Origin: Paratrimastix pyriformis
Lineage: Eukaryota; Preaxostyla; Paratrimastigidae
Direction of reading: 5' to 3'
Length of the DNA stretch: 64,000 bases
Assembly: GCA_027972325.1 (NCBI GenBank)
Contig: JAPMOS010000028.1
Location: 248,001 to 312,000, forward strand
Part shown: positions 29,201-38,265 of the stretch, piece by piece
Position numbering within the stretch: the first letter of the stretch is position 1
How the letters are laid out: every line of letters starts with the position of its first letter
Notes under the pieces: model-generated
Databases searched by the model: none
What the model was told of the DNA's origin: nothing
Seen by the model: only the letters and a program-made list of their open reading frames with translations
Position numbers and translations under genes: made by a program

Positions 29201-29986
29201 GCCCCCACTCCCACTCCCACCCCACCCCCAGCCCCAACCCACGGCCGGCCTGGTGGCCCCGCCCCAAGCCGCATCGGCCCAACCGCCGCCACAGCCCGAG
29301 GCCGAGTCGCCCCCGGTTGCTCCCGCCCCGGCCCCGGCGGCCCTGCAGGACGTGCTGGCCACTCCCCGCACGGCCCCCCCACAGCGCCCCACCAAGACGC
29401 CCCGCCAGCCGAGGGCCGCCGCGGCCACGGCCCCGCTCCCCGTCCGGCCGCCCTTCACCCCCGCCGGCCGGCATATCCGGCTGGACCCGGCCCCCATCCC
29501 CAGCACGCCCGCCGCACCCCGGACGCCCGGCCCGCCGGTGGCGCTTCCGCTGGGGTTCGGGCAGCGCATGCAGCTGGTCATCGAGGAGGCCCGCCAGTCC
29601 CTCCTCGTCCAGCGCCACCAGCTCATCCTCGCCCAGAGCCTCGGCGTGGCTGCCGCCCCGACCGTCCGTCCGGCTGCTCCTTGGGGGGCGGGGGTGCGTG
29701 GTGTCGGTATGAGCCAGTCCTGACCGCCGCCCTGTCCTCTTTCTTTCGTTGCCCTTAGGCGCCCGCCGGGGCTCCCGTAGCCGCTGCGCCGACCGGGGTC
29801 TCGCCCTTCCTCTCGCGATGCGCCCCGCTGGTGCTGCCCCGGGGCCGGGGCCCCGTCACGCCCGACATGGTCCTGCGGGCCGTGGCCCAGGAGGGCGGCG
29901 TCCTCCCGACCCCCGCCGCCGCTGACCCGGCGGGAACGGCCGGGGCCCCGGCTGCCAACGAGTGCCCCACCGGGCCATCCGCCTGA
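26211..29986 (+). CDS. Large proline/alanine-rich protein of unknown function
   Basis: Exons about 26211-28688, 29008-29663 and 29759-29986, joined by introns starting GTCTGT and GTCCGT, both in phase 0. The protein is about 1,100 residues. An acidic start (SPDGLKVDEEEEELQLIANE) is followed by long Pro/Ala/Ser-rich disorder with many SP/TP pairs and several basic patches. Two segments look more conserved in character: GRKHPRHRSHERHQAAQQYL with HAGFANPILKHEDFVDG before the first splice, and GFGQRMQLVIEEARQSLLVQ, a probable amphipathic helix, near 29550. No known domain was recognised. The numerous SP/TP sites would suit a phosphorylated nuclear scaffold, but that is a guess. The start codon is uncertain, and the intron 28689-29007 is CCCCG-rich. 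Confidence 0.6.
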
Positions 29987-30544
29987 GCCGCCGCCATCTT
30001 CCGAGATCCGGGGGGATGAGTTTTTTTGTGTGGCTGTACGTTCGTTTTGTGGGTGGTGGTGGGTCCTCCTTGTCACGTTGTATGTCGTTGTATGTCAGTC
30101 GCGTTGTCTGTTCGTTTTGCGGTGGGTGGGTGGGTGGGCCCTTTTGCACCGGGTCAAAATAACCGTTTTGTGGCTGTGTTGTTTGCGGCGAGGGCCGGGC
30201 TTCCCCCAAACGGGCTCCGGCCCTGGCTGTCTCTTTGTGTTCGATCCCTTTGTGGTCCCGTCCCCCTCCTGCGCGCATCCCCCACGCCCGAGCAGCCCAA
30301 CAGAGCAGCCCGCACGTGTCCACGAAACAGCGCGCCCTTTCGTCGGCAGCACTCGGGAGAAGATGACCCAGGGAGATGATGGATGGCCCCCCGGAGAGAG
30401 AGAAGAGAGAAGAGGGCGGGAGGGGGGGCGGAGGAGGAGGGGCTGCTCTGAGATCCGCCGCCAAACAACCGGCCGACCGGAGGGGAGCCCAAGACGGGGG
30501 GTGAGGAGGGGGATACATACGTACGATGGGCCTGGGGGCTGGTC
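29987..30544. other. Convergent 3' spacer
   Basis: Non-coding DNA between the Pro-rich gene and the MFS gene, with G/T-rich and GGGA-rich patches. Nothing else seen. Confidence 0.6.
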
Positions 30545-33500
30545 TCAGAGCTCGGCCCGCCGGATGACGAGGGTCGGCCCGACCACGTGGGGGGTCTTGC
30601 CCGGGGCGGGCGGCCCCTTGGGCCCGGCGGGCTCGTCCTGGGGGCTGCGGGCCAGGAAGGGGGTCGTCTCGGTGGGGGCCCCCTCGCCGTCCTCGGCCAG
30701 CTCGACCCGGCCCTCGCGCCCCGGGGAGATCGACCGGGCCAGGGCCCTGGGGTCGTACGAGGACAGGCCCCCGGGGGGCGGCGAGGGGTCCTGCTGGGCG
30801 GGGGCCGGCACCCGCTGCGGGTAGGACCGCTCCAGGGAGAGGTCCTCCTCGGTCACGGCCGACGGGTCCAGCAGGTCCACGTTGGCCACGGGCTCGTCCT
30901 CGGGGGTCGGCGGCTCCTTGGGCGACCCTGCGCGGCGGGGGAGGGATGAGGTGGCCATGGAAGTGAGTGAGGATGGGTGTGATGATGGTGATGATGGTGG
31001 TGATGATTGGGTGATGATGGTTGACGATGATGATGATGGGATGGTGGCGAGGGAGGTGACGATGATGATGGAGGTGACGATGATGATGGAGGTGACGATG
31101 GTGATGGTGTACGATGAGGCAGGCCCGAGGGAGGCGGTTCTTGGTGAGGGTGGGCGTGGGCGTGGGCGTGGGCGTGGGCGTGGGCGTGGGCGTGGGCGTG
31201 GGCGTGGGCGTGGGCGTGGGCGGGCGTGGGCGTGGCGTGGGCGTGGGCGTGGGCGTGGGCGTGGGGGGGGGGGGGGCTTGAAGAAGATGCTGGTGGTGGC
31301 CATGGTCAGGGGTGGGCGGGCGTGGGGGGCGGACGTGGCTTGAGGATCCAGCCGGCCAGCCAGACGGCGGGCATCAGGTAGGCGGCCCCCGTGCAGATGA
31401 TGAAGCTGTACCGCTTGCTGTGCATCCAGTCGCTCAGCGCCCCCAGGACCTGCATCCCCACCCCCCACAAGCCCCCCCGTGGCGGGGCGCCCATCACCGT
31501 CAGCACGGCATCGGCAGCAAGCGCCTCGGGAAGGACGCACGCCGCCAGGCCGCAGTTGAGCGGGCCTGCGTTTTCTTCACCACCGCGGGTGTCTGCCTTC
31601 TTGCCTTGTCTTTCTTGTCTTGGCGGGGGGCATGAGGCGGGCGGACCGTGGGCGAGGGGAAGTCGCCGCAGAGGTGGGAGAAGAGCAGCGCCACGGCGGT
31701 GGAGAGGGACCGCAGGTGGATGGGCACCGAGCTGAGCCAGGTGGCGCAGATGGGGCTGTACGGCCAGAAGAGGAAGAACACCCCGCAGCAGCCCAGCACG
31801 AAGAACAGCCAGGTCGCCTGCAGCAACAACAGCAGACCAGAGGCGGGGGGGAAGGGAGGAGGGGAGGGGGGGGGGGGGGGGGGGGGGGGAAGGGAGGGGA
31901 GGAGGGTGACGGTGAGGCGGAGACGGGGATGCGTGCTGGGGCAAGGGGTAAAGATGGCGCTGGTGGCGCTGGGTGGGACGTGTCTGTCTGTCTGTCTGCC
32001 TGCCTGTCTGCCTGTCTGCCTGTCTGCCTGCCTGCCTGTCTGCCTGTCTGTGTCGGGGTGTGCTGGCAGGGTGTGCGGGATGCGAGCGGGACGTGGGCCA
32101 TGGGCCGTGGGCCGTGGGACGCCGGGGCGGGCTGGGGGGACCTGTGCCAGGAAGGCGAAGATGAGGAAGGTCACCCCGAGGAGGCCCGAGATGCAGGACA
32201 GGCAGAAGGCCGTCCGGATGGCCGAGTAGGGCCCCGAGTGGGCGATCTTGTCGCAGAGCAGGCCCCCCACGAAGGTCCCCAGGAGCCCCATGACCACCAC
32301 CATGCCCCCGAAGGTGTAGTTGGCCAGCGACAGGTCCAGCCCCAGCTCCTGGTTCAGGTAGCTCGGCCCCCAGAACCTGCGCCAACACACCACCCGCGCG
32401 CCCCCGGAGCCCCCCGCCGTGTCCCCGTGCGTGTGGTGGAAAGTGAGCCAGCCGGATAGAGGAGATGGAACATGGGCATGCCTTGGAAGGGGAGGGGAGG
32501 GGAGGGGAGGGGAGGGACGACGGACGAGAAGGCCCCGAAGAGGAAGTAGAGCACCGCGTTACCTGTTGGCGGGGCGACGGGCGAGGGTGCACCCCACAGA
32601 GGGCAGCCCGCCGACGGGAAACAGAGCGGATCGTCATGAGCGGATCGTCATGAGCGGATGGAGGGATCGTCATATGAGCGGCCATTCGTGAGCGGATATT
32701 GATGAGCGGATCGTCATGAGCGGCCGTCCACCACCAATCGTCAGGGGCAGAGGGCTACATGGGGCGGGGACGGGGACGGGGACGGCGGGGACGGGGACGG
32801 GGACGGGGACGGGGACGCGGACCGGCGGTGGAGAGGATCCAGGCTGGGTTCTTCAGGAAGGCCAGCAGGGTGGCCCGCACCCGGATGGGGACCCGCCTGC
32901 CCCGCTCGGACTTCTTCGAGTCGAACGAGGCCCGCTGGCAGAAGACCAGCACAAGCAGCAGCACCATCAGCCCTGCGGGGTCGATCCCGGGAGAGGGGGG
33001 GGGGGGGGGGGGGAGCATACCGATGGAAAGGGGCGGGTACCCGGGGCACCATCCACTAGTTGGGGGCCAGGGGGGTGGGTGGGGGCACGTCGGGGACGGA
33101 CCGGCCTCGCCGAAGAAGAGGATGCGCCAGTTGGAGTACTGCGCCATGGGGCCGCCAACCGCATACCCGATCGCCTGCGCCAGCCCCACGGAACAACAAG
33201 AACCGGGGTGATGTGACGAGGGGGGGAGGAGGAGGAGGAGGAGGAGGAGGAGGAGGAGGAGGAGGAGGAGGAGGAGGAGGAGGAGGAGGAGGAGGAGGAG
33301 GAGGAGGAGGAGGAGGAGGAGGAGGAGGAGGAGGAGGAGGAGGAGGAGGAGGGAGGGAGGAGGAGGAGGAGGAGGAGGAGGAGGGAGGGGAGGCTGGGAC
33401 CCAGGGTACAAAGGGGCAAGGACATCAAAAGGGGAGACACCGGGGACCAGGTGAAACAGACAATGACGGTCGCCATACCGACACCGCATCGAACCAGAAG

Positions 33501-33864
33501 CAAGGTCAGAAAGTTGGGAGAGAATCCAGAGGCGATCACTGAGAAGAGTATAGAGGGATGCTATGCAGGATGGAAAACGCTGACCTGAGATTGTCCAAGC
33601 GATGAGTCCTCCGATCATCAGCATCACGAGGCGAATTCGGAGAGCCATGAATCCGAAAACTGGGGACGCGAACATGTACCCAAACATAAAAGAGCTGGCA
33701 AGCATTCCCGATTTGGTGTTATCGATTTGGAATTCGCTTTCAATCTTCGACACAGCAGCAGCGATTGACCCACGGTCCATGTAGATGAGGAGATTGATCT
33801 AACGGAATGACAGGTGCACAAAGGACGCGGGACGAAGACAGACAACGAAGAGCAACCAAATCAT
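30545..33864 (-). CDS. Spinster-like major facilitator superfamily transporter
   Basis: Twelve-helix MFS protein close to the Spinster group, which move sphingolipids or lysolipids across lysosomal and plasma membranes. Exon 1 (33864-) encodes MIWLLF, and exon 2 INLLIYMDRGSIAAAVSKIE, the Spinster hallmark INLLNYMDR. Then come SGMLASSFMFGYMFASPVFG (TM2) and VMLMIGGLIAWTISG. Later exons give LTLLLVRCGVGMATVIVCF, GLMVLLLVLVFCQR, YTFGGMVVVMGLLGTFVGGL, AIRTAFCLSCISGLLGVTFL, ATWLFFVLGCCGVFFLFWPY and SFIICTGAAYLMPAVWLAGW. The C-terminal tail after TM12 is acidic and proline-rich, with SLERSYPQRVPAP, and ends TLVIRRAEL. The substrate is unknown. Introns carry GAG and GTGGGC arrays. The first ATG could lie a few codons upstream. 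Confidence 0.85.
31148..31265. repeat. GTGGGC hexanucleotide array
   Basis: About 18 units in an MFS-gene intron, followed by a G tract. C-rich on the gene's sense strand. Confidence 0.95.
33219..33395. repeat. GAG trinucleotide array
   Basis: About 55 GGA/GAG units in an MFS-gene intron, read as CTC on the sense strand. Confidence 0.95.
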
Positions 33865-34102
33865 CGCCGCTTCCCTTGAACAGCCGCATGTTTTCCTCTG
33901 TTTTGTTGGTCTCCCCTTGCAGCCTCTTCGTGTGGTATTTTTAGTGCACGCCATTTGACGCAGCGCCAATAACCACCGGGTGATTCGAGCTGCTTGCCTT
34001 TTCAAAAAATAATTCCCGGCATAAACTATGCCACATGGGGTACCCGCAGTGCGCACTCACCATCCTTTTTCCTGGCAGTCGATCCAAAAACATCCAAAAC
34101 TC
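33865..34102. promoter_or_regulatory. Divergent spacer MFS / unknown gene
   Basis: About 238 bp of comparatively AT-rich DNA between opposite start codons. No motif recognised. Confidence 0.35.
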
Positions 34103-35035
34103 ATGAGCCGACTCGATTTCGCCGGGCATACCTATGAAATTCGGCATGCAAATGGCTTTGTCAAAGTGTACACTGGTCCATACGCTCACCATCTTCGAAG
34201 TCACTGACGTGAATCGATTGCCTAGTGAAAGGAATCGCCTATTGGTCTTTTCAAACCCAGTACGGGAACCGCTTTCCGGATTGGAAACTGCACTTCTCCA
34301 TCGATTCGCAGGATCGGTGGGCAGCATGGAACATTTTAATTGCCCTATTTATCGAAAGGAAATGCGAGTTTTCAATGAAAATCCAGTATGGCGAGTGGCC
34401 TCGTCCGTATTCCCCCTGTTGGGTCATCTCCTCACCACCGCCACTAGCGCACATGCGGGGCCGCGAGATCACGGTGTACATCTTCTCGTACCACCCATTA
34501 GCCGAACGGGTCCTGATCTACGATCCCGCCTCGCGCACCGAGCGGCCCGTCCTCTCCGCCGCGGACGATCGGCCGGGCACTTTCTGGCGCGACTTCGTCT
34601 CGGTGGCCGAGAGCCGCCTGGCCCGGGCCAAGATCCGTCCTGCCCCTCTGGCCCAGGGGGATCTTCCCCTGGGTCGTTACTGCAGCCTGAGAAACGAGGC
34701 CTTCGTCCGTGTCGGGCCGGAGTGGAGGTCTGTCTCTCCGCCCGGGAGGCGATAACCCCGGTGATCCTCCCACCGGCAGGCCGCCCAGCAGCGGGTGGGC
34801 CGGCTACGACCAGGGCGCGGCCGAGCTGCACAAGTGTCAGTGGGTGTACCCCGAAAACAACGCCGGCTGGAACGCGGCCCGCCATCCGGTCCCCTTTCTG
34901 TGGGGCGCCCGCAGCCGCTGGGGCTACACCGTGGAGGCCTGCCTCCCGCCCCAGAAGCGAGCCGCGCTCCGTCGGTGGGCCGCCATGACTGCCCGGCGGG
35001 CCGACGCCTGGTTCCGGGGTTTGATGCTCATCTGA
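34103..35035 (+). CDS. Unrecognised four-exon protein, possible lateral-transfer family
   Basis: Exons 34103-34175, 34226-34402, 34448-34727 and 34780-35035 join cleanly with GTCCAT, GTCCGT and GTCTGT donors, giving about 261 residues. The start is MSRLDFAGHTYEIRHANGFV, followed by DWKLHFSIDSQDRWAAWNIL, RGREITVYIFSYHPLAERVL and FWRDFVSVAESRLARAKI. The last exon reads HKCQWVYPENNAGWNAARHP and ends MTARRADAWFRGLMLI. The block KLHFSIDxxDxxxAWxIL, then GREITVY about 45 residues later, recalls a small family of bacterial and protist proteins, including some secreted effectors. I recall this only loosely and assign no activity. There is no signal peptide or membrane helix. Confidence 0.72.
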
Positions 35036-35384
35036 AGCGGCACCACCCCCGCGGTGGATCCGGCTGGCGATCCTGTGCCTGTCTCGAGGCGGCGCACCAG
35101 CCCACGTACCAGAGGTGCCCCTGTGTGCCCCTGTGTGCCCCTGTGTGCCCCTGTCTGTGCAAGCAATCCCCCTCCCCCACGGCACTGCTAACGGGTTCTC
35201 CGGGGTTCCAGAGGCCAGCTCGGCATGAGGGGCGCCCAAGCCGTGCGGGGAAGGTGCGCAGCGGTGCGAGGGGAGCGAGGGGAAGGGAAGAAAACCGCGT
35301 GGTCTTCCATATCGACACAGGAGGAAAGAGATGCGAGAAGGATGAGGGAGGGGAGGGGAGGGGAGAGGCGGAGGGAAACGCCGA
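35036..35384. other. Spacer between convergent genes
   Basis: Contains four GTGTGCCCCT units (35112-35155) and a GGGGA patch. No gene seen. Confidence 0.55.
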
Positions 35385-36697
35385 TCACTGGTGCCGCTCA
35401 AGGTTCATCGTCGCCTCGTCCTACCGGCGGATGAAAGAAGACCGAGGAAGACATGAGAAGACCAGAGATGAGTGGGTGGGCGCCTTCCTTGTCCCCAAAA
35501 CGCACAGGAGCACAGGCAGACCGAAGGTGCCGGAGAGGGCGCAGGAGCAGCGGGGGCCGGGGCCGGGGCCGGGGCGGCGGTGGCCGGAGCGGTGGGGGCA
35601 GAGGCGTCAGCGGCGGGTGCGGGGGGAGGCCGGATCAGCTGCAACTGGAGGAGGAGGGCGGGAAGGGCGGAAGAAATACGAACCGTCAGAAACAGAACCA
35701 TCACCACGCATATCGACCCTCAGTTTGAGTCGCTGGGCAGCAATGGGCTGGGGAGAGGACAGACAAAGGGCAGCAGGCGTTCGCCCTCGAAAACGGTGAA
35801 CTGCTCATCGACCCCCACCACCCCCACGGAGCAGTTGGTGGTGTCCAACTCCTCGTCGGGCTGCGAGGCCTTGATAGCCTGCAGGGCGTGCTTGATCAGC
35901 TCCTCCCGAGAGCCTGCAAGGAGGACCGAGTGAGCGTGCGTGTACGCGAGGTTCACAGACAGGTGGGGAACTCCTTGTAGTGCTTCTCCAGGTACGTCTT
36001 GACGGGCTGGCTGCGGGCGCCGATGGCACACGAGTAATAGTCGAAGTAGTTGCCCGAGGGGCAGGTCTGGTAGAGGTGGGTCCCCTGGGACTGTCGACGT
36101 TGATGTGAAGGATAAAACGGCTGGTCGAGGAGGAGCAAACAGACATCAACACCAGCAATGAGCATGCCGACGCCGAAAGGCCGAGAGCCCGCGTGTTGGG
36201 TGCGCTTCTGGCTCTCTGCACGAAAAAGGTGAGCGCTGAGGAGGGAAGATCGCGTCACAGACTGTCAGAGACTTCAACCGCCAGCCAGTTCACAGGAATT
36301 TGGCTTTCGTGGGCCCAGCGGAAATTCATGATCTCAGATTTCATGAAGTCAAGAAGTTTGCGGGCATCTGCAGTCAGGCCGGCAGTGGAAGCACCAATTT
36401 GCTGGTCAAGGGCAAGCACCTTTTGTTGGCTCTCGTTGCGCTTAATAGCAACAAGAACAACCTTTTTGGAGCGGAAAGAAAGGTGATGTTAAAAGGAGTA
36501 GGGAATTGCGAACGTGTGTATTGGACTTGAGTCCTGCAGTAGCGGCGCCCTGCTTGACCGCCTCCATGGCATATTCGATTTGGTAAAGACGGCCCTTTGA
36601 CGCACATAAAAAAATTGAGCACGGCACGTGAAAGATGAATTGTTCGAACCTGAGGGCTGAAAATGGTCACATCCGAATCGTAAGCTGTCCTATACAT
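35385..36697 (-). CDS. PSMA1: 20S proteasome subunit alpha type-1 (alpha6)
   Basis: Non-catalytic alpha-ring subunit of the 20S proteasome. The start [16 protein letters not shown] continues after a GTTCGA intron with [20 protein letters not shown] (the proteasome alpha signature). It then reads [20 protein letters not shown] after a GTTCGC..AAAAAG intron. Next are [73 protein letters not shown] and [20 protein letters not shown]. The C-terminus after ERLLPF is an Ala/Pro-rich tail; the best reading removes another GTCTGC intron and ends [11 protein letters not shown] at 35385. Without that splice the stop is at 35405. The order and length agree with PSMA1 of other eukaryotes. Confidence 0.94.
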
Positions 36698-36806
36698 GCT
36701 ATGCGATCACGAGTTGTGAAAAAGAGCTCTGTGCTTCACGAAAAAAGAAGCCGCTATTACCGCCGGGCGAACTAGATCACTCCTCGCCGTTGAAACTCGC
36801 TTGAAA
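36698..36806. promoter_or_regulatory. 109-bp bidirectional spacer PSMA1 / dynein light chain
   Basis: Shortest class of divergent spacer in the window. Relatively AT-rich, with a CACGAAAAAAG patch. Function inferred from position. Confidence 0.5.
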
Positions 36807-37230
36807 ATGGAAGAGGAACACGAAGAGGGGAAGAAGGAGGAGGGAGCCCCCGCTGCTCCGGTGGAGGGTGGACCTGTTTCTGCGAAGTCTCAAATGAACT
36901 ACCCATTGGTGAAGGTGTGCGACATGGCCGATGAAATGCGAACGGAAGCACTCGAATGCGTCGTGACTGCAGTTGAGGTTCGTTGGTTTTCCGAGACATT
37001 CTTGTGATTCGCCATCCCCACAGAAACACCCTGGCCAATACGAGAATGCGGCCAAGATGATGAAAGAAGTCATGGATAAGAAGTTTGGCCCATCGTGGAA
37101 CGCAGTTGTGGGCGAAGGGTATGGATTCAACATTCAACACTCTGTGAGAAATCTTCTCTTTTTGTTCTACGGTGGGACGGTTGCCGTCCTGCTCTTCAAG
37201 GGTCTGCTCCACCCGCCCCGGCTGCGGTGA
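36807..37230 (+). CDS. DYNLL: Dynein light chain, LC8 type
   Basis: LC8-family dimeric hub that binds dynein intermediate chains and other partners; several isoforms are axonemal. Exons are 36807-36977 and 37024-37230, with a GTTCGT intron of 46 nt. An acidic Lys/Glu/Ala/Pro extension (about 33 residues) precedes the LC8 fold: KVCDMADEMRTEALECVVTA, YENAAKMMKEVMDKKFGPSW, NAVVGEGYGF and LLFLFYGGTVAVLLFKG. The WxxVVG and xLLFK motifs are typical. The C-terminus has an extra LLHPPRLR. The acidic N-terminal extension suggests an axonemal LC8-like chain rather than the 89-residue DYNLL1 itself. This supports a flagellated organism. Confidence 0.9.
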
Positions 37231-38265
37231 CCATTGCCTTCCCCTCTCTAGCCACGTAGCCCTCCAACGCCATCAGGAGGTGAGTTTGTTTTTTGTATTT
37301 ATCCGTCTTTGTCCGCCCACCCACCTCCGCTCTCTCCGCCTACACCACCATCCCCACCAACACGCACACCCCTCCCACCCCTTTTCCCCCCCCGCGAGCG
37401 TTCGGTTGGTCATTCGCCATCTTCTGCAAAAAAAAGAAAGTTCTTTCCTGGGCCCTCAGAAAAGGCAACGCAAACGGCGAGGAGAGAAAGGCACGGTACG
37501 GGCACACGGCACGGGCACACGGCACGGGCACACGGCACGGGCACACGGCACGGGCACACGGCACGGGCACACGGCACGGGCACACGGCACGGGCACACGG
37601 CACACGGCACGGGCACACGGCACGGGCACACGGCACACGGCACACGGCACACGGCACACGGCACACGGCACACGGCACGACACGCACGGCACACGGCACA
37701 CGGCACCCCAAAAGACGACAGCACGCCACAGGCAGCACCACATGAGATCCCGAGACGATCCATCCGCATACGATACGCGGAATCGACGCAGACAACAATG
37801 CTGTTCGCGCACAGCAGATAGGGGGTGTGAGGAAGGGGGAGGGAGGGAGGAAAACAGGGACAGAGGGAGGAGGGGAGGGAGGGAAGGGAGGAGGGAGGAG
37901 GGAGGAGGGGGAGGGAGAACGGGAGGGAGGGGGAGGAGGGAGGGAGGGGAGGGAGCAGGAGGGAGATGGATGGAGATGGAGGGTGGCGAGGGAGGGGGAT
38001 GGGGAGGGAGAGAACGAAAGAGAAGAAGAAGGGCCGGCCCGCCGCAGCGACCAGAGAGGAGAGGGAGGGGCGGAGAGGGCAGGGGAGGGGGCGGGAGCCA
38101 GGTGACAAGGAAGCGATGCCGGAAGCAGGTCATGGCGGGAGGCAGGAAAGCAAGTACGGAAGGCAGGAAAGCAGGTACGGAAGGCAGGAAAGCAAGTACG
38201 GAAGGCAGGAAAGCAAGTACGGAAGGTTGGAGACGGGAGCCGGCCGGCCATCACGGGGGGGCCCC
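37231..38265. other. Repeat-rich convergent spacer
   Basis: Starts with pyrimidine-rich DNA, then a tandem GGCACACGGCACGG array (37494-37710), then GGGA/GGAGG-rich DNA and about six AGGCAGGAAAGCAAGTACGG units (38130-38225). Long open frames here are repeat artefacts. Confidence 0.7.
37494..37710 (+). repeat. GGCACACGGCACG tandem array
   Basis: Alternating GGCACGGGCACAC and GGCACAC units, about 20 in total. Confidence 0.95.
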
